A stretch of 26,434 nucleotides of DNA. Source: an uncultured Erysipelotrichaceae bacterium (GTDB lineage: Bacteria; Bacillota_I; Bacilli_A; Erysipelotrichales; Coprobacillaceae). Positions 1 to 8,700 of this stretch are shown here, one piece after another. Position 1 is the stretch's first letter. Each line of letters opens with the position of its first letter. The stretch lies in contig URQL01000006.1 in assembly GCA_900550005.1 (NCBI GenBank), forward strand, positions 1 to 26,434, in the 5' to 3' direction. A program made the translations under genes and the position numbers. The notes under the pieces were generated by a model, which saw only the letters and a list, made by a program, of their open reading frames with translations, was not told the DNA's origin and made no database searches.

Positions 1-2023
1 CAACATCTTGTAAATCATTTTTCATTAATACAACATCAGCAGAATCAATCGCAATATCAATACCAGAAGTCATAGCAATACCAACATCACTTCTAACTAA
101 TGCTGGTGCATCATTGATCCCATCACCAACCATGATCACACGATGTCCTTGTTCTTGTAGCTTTCTTACATGTTTTTCTTTATCTTGTGGTAATACTTCA
201 CCAATCGCTTCAATACCTAATTCACAAGCAATAGCATTGGCTGTTAATTGATTATCTCCTGTAAGCATATAAATGTTCATATTCATATCTTTTAAACAAT
301 CGATCGCATGTTTACTTGTTTGTTTCATTACATCCGCTACAACAATTAAACCAATTAATTTACCATCATAACCATAAAACAATGGTGTTTTTCCTTGACC
401 AGATAGACGCTTATAAAGTTCTTGTACTTTTGATAAATCAATATCATATGCTTCCATCAATCGTTTATTTCCTGATAGTAAAACTTTACCATCTAACTCA
501 CCAACTAAACCTAATCCTTGTTTCATTGTGAATTGATCAAGTGTACTTACTTCAATAGATTTCATTTCTACATAATCATAAACTGCTTTTGCTAAAGGAT
601 GTTTTGAATAATGTTCAATTGATCCTGCATATTTTAATAATTCATTTTCACTAACATCAATTGGATAAATTTCTGTTACCTGAGGTTTTCCTTGTGTAAT
701 CGTTCCTGTCTTATCTAAAACAATCGTATCACATTTAGAAAGTTCTTCTAGATGTTGAGCTGATTTAAATAAAATACCTAAATTAGCTCCTTTACCTGTT
801 CCAACCATAATGGCTGTTGGTGTAGCTAATCCTAAAGCACATGGACAAGAAATAACTAAAACAGAGATTCCACAATTTAATGCAAAATGGAAATCTTTTT
901 GTCCTAATGCTAGCCATAAAATAAATGTTAAAATTGCTATTATAATAACAACTGGTACAAAGATACCACTGATTTGATCAGCTAGTTTTGCAATCGGTGC
1001 TTTAGAAGCACCTGCTTCTTCTACTAAAGCAATAATTTTTGATAATGTTGTTTCATTAGAAGTATGCGTTACTCTAACTTGCATATAACCATCTAAGTTA
1101 TTTGTAGAGCCAATAACCTTATCACCCACTACTTTATCTACAGGTAAACTTTCACCCGTGATCATTGATTCATTAATCGATCCATGACCATCGATAACTT
1201 CACCATCTAGAGGAATATTATTCCCCGGTTTAACAATCACAACATCTCCAACTTGAACATCTTCAATTTTAACTTCAACTTCTTTTCCATCTTTTAATAC
1301 GATCGCAGTTGAAGGCATTAATTTCATTAATTTTTCAATTGCTTCAGATGTTTTTTGTTTAGAACGAGATTCTAAATATTTTCCTAAAGAAATTAAAGTT
1401 AAAATCATCCCTGCTGATTCATAGTAAAGTTGCATCATATAATGATGGGTTGTATCCATATCCATTCTACCCAAATAATAAGCCATCATAAAAGTAGCAT
1501 ATAAACTATAAGTAAAAGCAGCTGTAGAACCCAAAGCAATTAACGAATCCATATTAGGCGCTTTATTCCATAAAGACTTAAACCCACGAATATAATAACC
1601 TCGGTTAATAAACATAATAGGAACAACTAAACATAATTGAACCAAAACAAAAATCATCATATTTTCATGACCTAATAAAATACTAGGTAAAGGCCAATTC
1701 AACATATGTCCCATACTTATATAAAATAATGGAATCAAGAAAATAAAAGATAAAATCAAATCTTTCTTTTTATGTTCATTTTCATCTTGTTTTTTGACAG
1801 ATACTGTTATTTCACCAATATTTTGAGCCTTATATCCTGCTTTATCAACAGCATCAAATATTTGTTTATCCGTAACTTGATTTTCATCAAATTCAACAGT
1901 CATTGTATTTTGTAATAAATTAACATTAACTTCTTGAACTCCCGATACCCCTCGTACGGCTTTATCTACATGAGTTGAACAAGCACTGCATGTCATTCCT
2001 ATGACATCATATTTCTTTTTCAT
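1..2023 (-). CDS. copA: Copper-translocating P1B-type ATPase (partial, C-terminus beyond window)
   Basis: Membrane ATPase that exports Cu(I) from the cytoplasm. About 674 codons are visible. Residues 1-70 form one heavy-metal-associated domain with the MTCSAC metal site at 10-15. Membrane segments follow, then the transmembrane CPC motif at about residue 393 (ISCPCALG), the phosphorylation motif DKTGT at about 437, a conserved HP dipeptide (SKHPLAKA) and the ATP-hinge motif GDGIND at about 633. CPC plus MTCSAC is the signature of the Cu/Ag subgroup, not Zn/Cd. The final two membrane helices lie outside the window. Start ATG at 2021-2023 is preceded by GGGAGGTG. It appears to be transcribed alone from a promoter at 2056-2084, with a CsoR-like palindrome between promoter and ribosome binding site. 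No copper chaperone or csoR gene is seen here. Confidence 0.95.
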   Translation of the reverse strand, partial: MKKKYDVIGMTCSACSTHVDKAVRGVSGVQEVNVNLLQNTMTVEFDENQVTDKQIFDAVDKAGYKAQNIGEITVSVKKQDENEHKKKDLILSFIFLIPLFYISMGHMLNWPLPSILLGHENMMIFVLVQLCLVVPIMFINRGYYIRGFKSLWNKAPNMDSLIALGSTAAFTYSLYATFMMAYYLGRMDMDTTHHYMMQLYYESAGMILTLISLGKYLESRSKQKTSEAIEKLMKLMPSTAIVLKDGKEVEVKIEDVQVGDVVIVKPGNNIPLDGEVIDGHGSINESMITGESLPVDKVVGDKVIGSTNNLDGYMQVRVTHTSNETTLSKIIALVEEAGASKAPIAKLADQISGIFVPVVIIIAILTFILWLALGQKDFHFALNCGISVLVISCPCALGLATPTAIMVGTGKGANLGILFKSAQHLEELSKCDTIVLDKTGTITQGKPQVTEIYPIDVSENELLKYAGSIEHYSKHPLAKAVYDYVEMKSIEVSTLDQFTMKQGLGLVGELDGKVLLSGNKRLMEAYDIDLSKVQELYKRLSGQGKTPLFYGYDGKLIGLIVVADVMKQTSKHAIDCLKDMNMNIYMLTGDNQLTANAIACELGIEAIGEVLPQDKEKHVRKLQEQGHRVIMVGDGINDAPALVRSDVGIAMTSGIDIAIDSADVVLMKNDLQDV

Positions 2024-2036
2024 TTAAACACCTCCC

Positions 2037-2052
2037 ACCCCTATAGGGTATC
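2037..2052 (-). promoter_or_regulatory. Putative CsoR-type copper operator upstream of copA
   Basis: The bases ACCCCTATAGGGTATC contain a perfect 10-base palindrome, CCCTATAGGG (2039-2048), flanked by A and T. This has the TACCC-N-GGGTA form known for copper-responsive CsoR repressor sites. It sits just downstream of the predicted -10 box and abuts the GGGAGGTG ribosome binding site, where a bound repressor would block transcription of the copper exporter. Site recognised by eye; the regulator gene is not in the window. Confidence 0.6.
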
Positions 2053-2055
2053 TTA

Positions 2056-2084
2056 ATCATATAACAACCCTAATATAAAAACAA
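2056..2084 (-). promoter_or_regulatory. Predicted sigma-A promoter of copA
   Basis: On the minus strand TTGTTT (2079-2084) and TATGAT (2056-2061) are separated by exactly 17 bases. The transcript would start inside or next to the CCCTATAGGG palindrome, giving a very short leader before copA. Confidence 0.6.
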
Positions 2085-2103
2085 GTCTTTTGCTTAAATG
2101 TAT

Positions 2104-2134
2104 AAAAAAAGCTTCAAAGGATTTAACTTTGAAG
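2104..2134 (-). terminator. Intrinsic terminator after the PHP phosphatase gene
   Basis: An 8-bp stem (CTTCAAAG 2112-2119 with CTTTGAAG 2127-2134) is followed on the minus strand by seven Ts (2104-2110). It lies 6 bases beyond the stop codon of the phosphatase gene. Confidence 0.85.
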
Positions 2135-2140
2135 TCTTAA

Positions 2141-2971
2141 TTATAATTCATGATAAATTGGTTGCATCTTATCAAATGTACAATAGTGGGTATATCCTAA
2201 TTTTTTAAGTTCTTCTTTTGTATCCTGAATATAAGCACCTAGATGTTCTTTTTTATGACTATCACTACCGATCGTTATAATCGTTCCACCTAATTCTTTA
2301 TATAATTTCAAAATAGCTCTTGAAGGTTGTAAATCCGTTAAGCCATAACGATGGCTTGAAGTATTCACTTCAATTCCTTTACCATCTGCAATAACTTGTT
2401 TTAATATTTTAGTAATTATTGGTTTTAACTTTCCAAATGAATAAACTCCTTTTTCATCATAACGAACAATTAAATCAAGATGTCCTAATACACTGTAGTC
2501 TTTATATTTTGTGATCACATCTAAAATTTCTTGATAATAACGTTCATTATATTGTTGTTGTGTTCTTCCTCTTTGAAAATCTTGTGTCCAAAATTCTTTA
2601 TCTTCTACTTGATGACAAGATAAAATAATAAAATCAAAATCATAGCGATCATAAAGTTTTTGATAACGATCGATTGTATGAACTTGCATTCCAAATTCCA
2701 TTCCTTGTTTTAAAGTAATTTGAGGGTATTTCACTCTTAATTCTTTAATTTTTTCAAAATATTTTGGATAGTCAACATTCGCTAAAGGCATTCCATCACG
2801 ATATTCAATTTCTTTTCCTTCATCCCAATCTAATTTAATTCCGTAATCAACATGATCAGTAAAACAGATTTCATTCATTCCTTTACTTATTGCATCTTTA
2901 ACAACATCTTCCATTTCATACACACTATCATCACTAAAAGCAGTATGTACATGATAGTCTTCGTAATTCAT
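2141..2971 (-). CDS. PHP-family histidinol-phosphatase (HisK/HisJ type)
   Basis: Metal-dependent phosphatase of the PHP superfamily, most like the histidinol-phosphatase of Gram-positive histidine synthesis. The protein is 276 aa. Motifs in order: DYHVHT (residues 5-10) with the first two metal-binding His, FTDHVDYG, EFGMQVH, ILSCHQV, GHLDLIVRY, and near the end GSDSHKKEHLG; these supply the expected His/Asp/Glu ligands. I chose ATG at 2969-2971, six bases after GAGGTG, over the in-frame GTG nine bases upstream that overlaps this ribosome binding site. The gene is monocistronic with its own terminator. No other histidine genes are nearby, so a role on another sugar- or alcohol-phosphate remains possible. 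Confidence 0.82.
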   Translation of the reverse strand: MNYEDYHVHTAFSDDSVYEMEDVVKDAISKGMNEICFTDHVDYGIKLDWDEGKEIEYRDGMPLANVDYPKYFEKIKELRVKYPQITLKQGMEFGMQVHTIDRYQKLYDRYDFDFIILSCHQVEDKEFWTQDFQRGRTQQQYNERYYQEILDVITKYKDYSVLGHLDLIVRYDEKGVYSFGKLKPIITKILKQVIADGKGIEVNTSSHRYGLTDLQPSRAILKLYKELGGTIITIGSDSHKKEHLGAYIQDTKEELKKLGYTHYCTFDKMQPIYHEL

Positions 2972-3075
2972 CTTTCGCACCTCATTCCATATTCAATGTG
3001 TTCTTTATTTATATTTTAGCTCAAAATAAAATAAATAGCTTTCATTTTCACATTAAAAAAATATCAAAATCGTAT

Positions 3076-3104
3076 AAAAAGGCTCCAAGATAAATTCTTG
3101 GAGC
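3076..3104 (-). terminator. Intrinsic terminator of the polyamine operon
   Basis: A 9-bp stem (GCTCCAAGA 3082-3090 with TCTTGGAGC 3096-3104, 5-base loop) is followed on the minus strand by five Ts. It begins immediately after the nspC stop codon. Confidence 0.88.
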
Positions 3105-4226
3105 TTAAAGTCGAGATTTAAAATCTTGATAACCAAATGTTTTATAGACTTCATAATTACCATTTTCTTCAATAACAATATCAGGTAAATTCATTCCATT
3201 AAACATATTCGTTTTTACCATCGTATATAAAGCCATATCTTCAAATTCTAATTGATCCCCTTCTTTTAAAAGTTCATCAAAAGAATAATCTCCGATAATG
3301 TCTCCTGATAAACAAGTAGGTCCGCCTAAACGATAAGTATACGCTTTTTCATTTGGATTCCCACTCATTTTTAAAGGAGGACGATAAGGCATTTCTAACA
3401 CATCAGGCATATGGCAAGCGGCAGATGTATCAACAATGGCCAAATTCATTCCATTATAATTGGTTTCTAATACAGTCGTTAATAAAGTTCCTGCGTTTAA
3501 AACAAAAGCTTCTCCAGGTTCAATATAAACTTGAACATGATAAGTATCTTGTACATGTTTGATACATTCGATTAGTGTATCTAAATCATAATCCTCACGT
3601 GTGATATGATGTCCTCCACCAAAATTGATCCATTTCATTTGATACATATATTGACCAAATTTTTCTTCAACAACCTCCAATGTCGTTTTCAAATCATCTG
3701 AATTTTGTTCACATAAAGTATGAAAGTGAAGACCATCCACATTTTCTAATAAAGTTTCATCAAAATGATCTAAAGTTGTTCCTAGGCGACTTCCTGGGGC
3801 ACATGGATCATAAATTTCATGGCCCACTTGCGTAGAAATTTCAGGATTAATTCGAATACCGATCCCTTTACCTTTAGCTTTAACTTGTGATTGATATTTT
3901 TTTAACTGCTTAAATGAATTAAAAACAATTTCATCACACAAATCGATGATCTCTTCAATTTCATCTTGACGATAAGCCGGAGAGAAAACATGGTTTTCTT
4001 TATTCATCTCTTCTCTACCTAATTTTGCTTCAAATAATCCGCTCGCTGTACAACCATCAACATACTCACCAATCAAAGGGTACAAAGAGTACATTGAAAA
4101 GCATTTTTGAGCTAATAGGATTTTACATCCTGTTTGCTTTTTAACATAGTTTAGGATTTCTAAATTGTGAATCAATTTTTCTTTTTGAATAATATAACAA
4201 GGTGTTTTTAATTGCGATTTATTCAT
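3105..4226 (-). CDS. nspC: Carboxynorspermidine/carboxyspermidine decarboxylase
   Basis: PLP-dependent (alanine-racemase fold) decarboxylase, 373 aa, normal length. It removes the carboxyl group from carboxyspermidine or carboxynorspermidine, the last step of the aspartate-semialdehyde route to triamines. The PLP lysine is K41 in LLAQKCFS. Other family segments are FGGGHHIT (phosphate-binding glycines), IEPGEAFV, the DTSAACHMPD block and GGPTCLSGD, whose Cys is the usual intersubunit active-site Cys. It is the last gene of the operon. Its ATG lies one base after the stop codon of the upstream synthase and has only a weak ribosome binding site, so translation is probably coupled. Starting from putrescine the expected product is spermidine; whether diaminopropane is also used cannot be read from the sequence. 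Confidence 0.93.
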   Translation of the reverse strand: MNKSQLKTPCYIIQKEKLIHNLEILNYVKKQTGCKILLAQKCFSMYSLYPLIGEYVDGCTASGLFEAKLGREEMNKENHVFSPAYRQDEIEEIIDLCDEIVFNSFKQLKKYQSQVKAKGKGIGIRINPEISTQVGHEIYDPCAPGSRLGTTLDHFDETLLENVDGLHFHTLCEQNSDDLKTTLEVVEEKFGQYMYQMKWINFGGGHHITREDYDLDTLIECIKHVQDTYHVQVYIEPGEAFVLNAGTLLTTVLETNYNGMNLAIVDTSAACHMPDVLEMPYRPPLKMSGNPNEKAYTYRLGGPTCLSGDIIGDYSFDELLKEGDQLEFEDMALYTMVKTNMFNGMNLPDIVIEENGNYEVYKTFGYQDFKSRL

Positions 4227-4227
4227 T

Positions 4228-5487
4228 TTAATCTACCAATACAGGATTATAGCTTTCTTTTTTAGGTAATCCATATTTATCTAAAGCTTCAATAAATGGA
4301 TCTGGATCAAATTCTTCAACCGTATAAACACCTGGTTTGTTCCATTTACCAGTAAGCATCATTAATGCTCCACACATCGCTGGTACCCCTGTTGTATAAG
4401 AAACAGCTTGGCTTCCCACTTCTTTATAGCATTCTTGGTGATCACAAACATTATAAATATAATAGGATTTATCTTTACCATCTTTTTTACCTGTAAAGAT
4501 GCAACCAATATTTGTTTTACCTACTGTACGAGGTCCTAGTGTTGAGGGATCAGGTAACAATGCTTTTAAAAATTTAATAGGTACAATTTCTTTTCCTTCA
4601 AAGTTAATTGGTGTTGTAGATAACATACCAACATTCTCTAAACATCTCATATGATCTAAATAACTTTGTCCAAATGTCATAAAGAAACGAATACGTTTTA
4701 CTTCAGGTAAATTTACATTTAAAGATTCAATTTCTTCATGATGTAATAAATACATATCTTTATGTCCAACTTCATCAAAATCATACTCCCTTTTAATAGA
4801 CATTGCTGGAATTTCGATCCATTTATCATTTTCAATATAACTTCCAGGAGCACTGACTTCTCTTAAATTGACTTCTGGATTAAAGTTTGTCGCAAAAGGA
4901 TAGCCATGATCTCCACCATTACAATCTAAAATATCAATCGTATCAATTGTATCAAATTCATGTTTTTTAGCGTAAGCACAATAAGCTTGAGTTACACCTG
5001 GATCAAATCCACAACCAAGTAATGCTGTTAAACCAGCATCTTTGAATTTCTTTTTATAAGCCCATTGCCAACTGTAATCAAAATAAGCACTGAATCCTTT
5101 TTCTTCACATCTTTTTTCATAAATCGCTTTCCATTCAGGATCTTCAATATCTTCTGGTTCATAATTAGCTGTATCTAAATAATTGACTCCAGCTTCTAAA
5201 CAAGCATCCATAATTGTTAAATCTTGATAAGGTAAAGCAATATTCATAACTAAATCAGGTTGATAAGATTTAATTAAAGCAACTAATTCTTCTTTATTAT
5301 CTGCATCTACCTTTGCAGTTGTGATATTTGTCTTTGTTTTCCCTGCTAATTTTTCTTTTAAAATATTACATTTTTCAACTGTTCTTGATGCAATACATAA
5401 ATCTGTAAATACATCATCTAATTGACAGCATTTTTGAATGGCTACTTGTCCAACGCCTCCACAACCAATAACTAATACTCTACTCAT
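4228..5487 (-). CDS. Carboxynorspermidine synthase (saccharopine-dehydrogenase family)
   Basis: NADPH-dependent enzyme (CASDH/CANSDH) that condenses L-aspartate semialdehyde with putrescine or diaminopropane to give carboxyspermidine or carboxynorspermidine. About 419 aa. The N-terminus is a Rossmann fold with GCGGVG at residues 8-13, followed by CIASRT typical of the saccharopine dehydrogenase family. The family also includes lysine-metabolism enzymes, but the adjacent nspC decides for polyamine synthesis. I place the start at ATG 5485-5487, eight bases after GGAGG. An in-frame ATG six bases upstream is only two bases from the ribosome binding site. The start overlaps the end of speB by 8 bases (ATGAGTAG), indicating translational coupling. 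Confidence 0.9.
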   Translation of the reverse strand: MSRVLVIGCGGVGQVAIQKCCQLDDVFTDLCIASRTVEKCNILKEKLAGKTKTNITTAKVDADNKEELVALIKSYQPDLVMNIALPYQDLTIMDACLEAGVNYLDTANYEPEDIEDPEWKAIYEKRCEEKGFSAYFDYSWQWAYKKKFKDAGLTALLGCGFDPGVTQAYCAYAKKHEFDTIDTIDILDCNGGDHGYPFATNFNPEVNLREVSAPGSYIENDKWIEIPAMSIKREYDFDEVGHKDMYLLHHEEIESLNVNLPEVKRIRFFMTFGQSYLDHMRCLENVGMLSTTPINFEGKEIVPIKFLKALLPDPSTLGPRTVGKTNIGCIFTGKKDGKDKSYYIYNVCDHQECYKEVGSQAVSYTTGVPAMCGALMMLTGKWNKPGVYTVEEFDPDPFIEALDKYGLPKKESYNPVLVD

Positions 5488-6355
5488 TTTCATTTCCTCC
5501 CTTTGATAACTCTAATAAACATTCTCTAATCACCTTACAAGCAGCTGCAGTTGAAGCACCGCTTGGATCTAAATGAGGACTTAATTCATTAACATCCATC
5601 CCCACAATACAACAATGACTAATAACATCATGAATAGCTTCTAGCAATTCTAGAAAAGATACACCTCCAAATTCTGGTGTTCCTGTTCCAGGAAAATAAG
5701 CTGGATCTAGAACATCTAAATCAATTGTAAAATACACAGGTTTATCTTTTAATAAAGCAACACATTCTTTTAACCCTTCAAAATTAAACTTATGCAAATC
5801 TGTATGTTTTGAAGCAAATTGAAATTCTTCTTTCATTCCACTACGAATACCAAATTGATGTATTTTATGATCTCCTATTAAATCATGACAACGTTTAATG
5901 ACACATGCATGAGATAATGGAACACCTAAATAATCCTCTCTTAAATCTGTATGTGCATCAAAATGAATAATATGAACATCGGGATATTTTTCAAATACAG
6001 CTTTAAAAGCGCCTAAAGTCACTAAATGTTCCCCACCAATCATAAAAGGCAACTTATGATCATTTAAAATTATCCTTGTTCTAGTGGTAATATCATTCAA
6101 TGCTAATTCACTACTCCCCATAGCGAGTTCTAAATCACCACTATCAAAATAATAGGCATAATCTTCTAAATCTTTATCTTGATAAGGACTGTAAGTTTCC
6201 AATCCATAGGACTCATTTCGAATCATAGAACTTGCAAAACGGGTTCCTGGTCGATATGAAGTTGTTGAATCAAATGGGGCACCAAATAATACAATTTTGG
6301 CATCTTCATATTCACAATCGCATCCAATAAAAGTCATTACATTTTTATTCAACAT
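5480..6355 (-). CDS. speB: Agmatinase
   Basis: Binuclear manganese ureohydrolase, 291 aa, converting agmatine to putrescine and urea. The family metal-ligand motifs are intact: GGEH (H110), HFDAHTD (H131, D133, H135, D137) and DLDVLDP (D212, D214, D217). The preceding gene makes agmatine from arginine, which favours agmatinase over arginase or formiminoglutamase. The start codon lies inside the end of speE (11-base overlap), another sign of coupled translation within the operon. Confidence 0.93.
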   Translation of the reverse strand: MLNKNVMTFIGCDCEYEDAKIVLFGAPFDSTTSYRPGTRFASSMIRNESYGLETYSPYQDKDLEDYAYYFDSGDLELAMGSSELALNDITTRTRIILNDHKLPFMIGGEHLVTLGAFKAVFEKYPDVHIIHFDAHTDLREDYLGVPLSHACVIKRCHDLIGDHKIHQFGIRSGMKEEFQFASKHTDLHKFNFEGLKECVALLKDKPVYFTIDLDVLDPAYFPGTGTPEFGGVSFLELLEAIHDVISHCCIVGMDVNELSPHLDPSGASTAAACKVIRECLLELSKGGNENE

Positions 6356-7196
6356 CTTTAAGCAACTCCTCTACATAAACAGGTAAAGCAAAAATTCCCT
6401 TATGCAATCTAGTTGCATAATAACGTGTAGGAATGTTTAACTTATTCCAAATTTCATCTTGAATATCTCCAATAGGATGATATTTTTTACTAGCAAAACC
6501 AAATAGCCAGTGACCTGATGGATAAGAAGGGATGAACCCTTGATATACTTTAACAATCGGAAATGATTGCACAATTCTTTGATGCATTCTTTGTACCATA
6601 TAAGATTCATCTCGATAAAATGGACTTTCATGTTGGTTGATCATAATTCCATCTTGGTGTAACGCTTTATAACATAATCCATAGAATTCACGTGTAAATA
6701 GCCCTTCTCCCACACCATAAGGATTAGGTGAATCGATAATAATTAAATCATATTCGTCATCTAATGAACGAATAAAACGAACTCCATCTTCATGATACAT
6801 ATGTACTCTTGGGTCACTTAATGAATTAGCAATTTCTGGAAAGTATTCTTTACATACTTTTTCTAATTCTTCGTCAATTTCGACAACATCAATAATTTCA
6901 ATTGAATCGTATTTCGTTAATTCCCGAACAACACCACCATCGCCACCACCAATAACTAAAACCTCCTTAATATTAGGATTAATTGCCATCGGTACATGAA
7001 CAAGAAGCTCGTGATAAATAAATTCATCTCTTTGAGTAAGCATGATATCTCCATCAACAGCTAAAATCTTACCAAATTCTTTTGTATCTAATACATCGAT
7101 TTGTTGTTGTTCTGATTTGACACTGGCAAGTTGTTTTTCTACTTTAATAGATAATTTTACTGTATCTGTATGTTCATCATTAAACCATAAGTCCAT
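6345..7196 (-). CDS. speE: Spermidine synthase-like aminopropyltransferase
   Basis: Class I methyltransferase-fold enzyme, 283 aa, normal SpeE length. It has an N-terminal beta domain, then VIGGGDGGV (residues 82-90) for the nucleotide part of decarboxylated SAM, VEIDEE, HEDGVRF and the active-site loop starting with D155 (DSPNPYG). In most family members this loop reads DSTDPVG or DSTEPVG; here the second acidic residue is N158. The C-terminal segment with ESPFYR and YPSGHW is typical. Start ATG overlaps the speA stop (TAATG). The canonical donor, decarboxylated S-adenosylmethionine, needs SpeD, which is not encoded in this window, while the same operon holds the SpeD-independent route to spermidine. 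The true substrate is therefore uncertain. Confidence 0.85.
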   Translation of the reverse strand: MDLWFNDEHTDTVKLSIKVEKQLASVKSEQQQIDVLDTKEFGKILAVDGDIMLTQRDEFIYHELLVHVPMAINPNIKEVLVIGGGDGGVVRELTKYDSIEIIDVVEIDEELEKVCKEYFPEIANSLSDPRVHMYHEDGVRFIRSLDDEYDLIIIDSPNPYGVGEGLFTREFYGLCYKALHQDGIMINQHESPFYRDESYMVQRMHQRIVQSFPIVKVYQGFIPSYPSGHWLFGFASKKYHPIGDIQDEIWNKLNIPTRYYATRLHKGIFALPVYVEELLKDVE

Positions 7197-8644
7197 TATT
7201 CTTCCCCCTTAATCACATTTAAATAATTTATATCCGGATCTTCTGGACCAGTAATTGAACACCCTTTTTCTTTTGCATAAACAATATAATCAATAATTTC
7301 TTGGGTAATAAGTTCTCCTGGTGCCAAAATTGGAATTCCTGGTGGATAACACATCACAAACTCACTACATACCTTTCCTGATGTCTTTTGTATCGGTAAT
7401 AATTCTTTTTCAGAATAAAAAGAGTCTTGTGGTGACATAATGACTTTAGGATTAATATATTCATTAGACATTAACCCTGTTTTATCTTTCGAGTAACGAC
7501 GTTTGATATCTGCAAGAGCACTCACTAATCTTTCAATATCCTGTTTACGATCTCCCACGGATACATAAGCTAAAATATTCCCTAAATCACCAAATTCAAT
7601 TTGAATATCGTACTCATCTCTTAAAATATCATAAACTTCAATCCCAGCTAAACCGATATCTAAAGTATGAATACTTAACTTTGTTACATCAAAATCATAA
7701 ACACTGTTTTTATTAACCAACTCTGGTCCATAAGCATAATACCCACCTATACGATTGATTTCATTTCGTGCGTAACTGGCAAGATATTCTACTTTATCAA
7801 ATGCCTCTTCTCCTCTTAAAGCTAAATTTCTTCGAGAAATATCCAAAGAAGAAAGAAGCAAATAAGAAGCACTTGTCGTTTGTGTCAAGTTAATGATTTG
7901 ACGAACATACCCTTTATTCATATTTTCCCCAATTAGTAAGAAAGAACTTTGAGTTAAACTTCCTCCCGATTTGTGCATACTGACACTTGCCATATCAGCA
8001 CCTGCTTTCATAGCTGTGATTGGCATATTTTTACCAAAGTAAAAATGTGTACCATGAGCTTCATCAACCAAGACTTTCATTCCTGCTTGATGTCCTAATT
8101 CAACAATTTTTTCTAGTGCAGAACAAATCCCATAATAGGTAGGATTATTTACTAAAATCGCTTTTGCATCTGGATTCTTTTTAATAGCTTCTTCAACATC
8201 TTCAATTTCCATTCCTAATGAAATGCCTAATTCATGATCTGTTTTTGGATTAACATAAACTGGTATTGCCCCACATAATACCAAAGCATTAATTGCACTA
8301 CGATGAACATTTCTAGGTAAAATGATTTTATCTCCCTGTTTACAACAAGATAAAATCATTGTTTGAACTGCACTCGTTGTTCCTCCTACCATTAAAAAAG
8401 CATAAGCTGCGCCGAAAGCATCAGCCGCTAATTCTTCTGCTTCTTTAATAACCGAAACAGGGTGACATAAATTATCAAGCGGTTTCATCGAATTGACATC
8501 GATACCTACACACTTTTCTCCTAATAATTCAACTAACTCAGGATTCCCACGTCCTCTTTTATGCCCTGGGACATCAAAAGGAACGATCCTCATTTTTCGA
8601 AACTTTTCCAATGCTTCAAATATTGGTGCTTTATTTTGATCCAA
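7196..8644 (-). CDS. speA: Arginine decarboxylase (Orn/Lys/Arg decarboxylase fold I family)
   Basis: PLP-dependent fold-type I decarboxylase of the Bacillus SpeA type, 482 aa. The PLP lysine is K225 in SMHKSGG; D194 and H197 in VDEAHG contact the cofactor; the N-terminal DVPGHKRG and the C-terminal PPGIPILAPGE blocks are family hallmarks. The arginine substrate is inferred from the agmatinase in the same operon; lysine or ornithine cannot be excluded from sequence alone. Translation begins at TTG (8642-8644), nine bases after GGAGG, a weak start codon for the first gene of the operon. The gene follows a long structured leader (8666-8984) ending in a strong terminator hairpin, so expression is probably controlled by premature termination. 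Confidence 0.92.
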   Translation of the reverse strand: MDQNKAPIFEALEKFRKMRIVPFDVPGHKRGRGNPELVELLGEKCVGIDVNSMKPLDNLCHPVSVIKEAEELAADAFGAAYAFLMVGGTTSAVQTMILSCCKQGDKIILPRNVHRSAINALVLCGAIPVYVNPKTDHELGISLGMEIEDVEEAIKKNPDAKAILVNNPTYYGICSALEKIVELGHQAGMKVLVDEAHGTHFYFGKNMPITAMKAGADMASVSMHKSGGSLTQSSFLLIGENMNKGYVRQIINLTQTTSASYLLLSSLDISRRNLALRGEEAFDKVEYLASYARNEINRIGGYYAYGPELVNKNSVYDFDVTKLSIHTLDIGLAGIEVYDILRDEYDIQIEFGDLGNILAYVSVGDRKQDIERLVSALADIKRRYSKDKTGLMSNEYINPKVIMSPQDSFYSEKELLPIQKTSGKVCSEFVMCYPPGIPILAPGELITQEIIDYIVYAKEKGCSITGPEDPDINYLNVIKGEE

Positions 8645-8665
8645 TTTTAAACGCCTCCCTCAAAT

Positions 8666-8700
8666 AAAAAAAGCACAAATATGAATGCATACTTGTGCTT
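8666..8700 (-). terminator. Terminator (attenuator) hairpin in the speA leader
   Basis: In the minus-strand RNA AAGCACAAGUAUG pairs with CAUAUUUGUGCUU over 13 pairs around a CAUU tetraloop (8688-8700 with 8671-8683), followed by a run of seven Us. One pair is G-U on this strand and would be A-C on the other, which supports minus-strand use. It ends only a few bases before the speA ribosome binding site (8654-8658). An alternative pairing of its 5' arm with 8813-8828 would prevent it forming. Confidence 0.85.
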
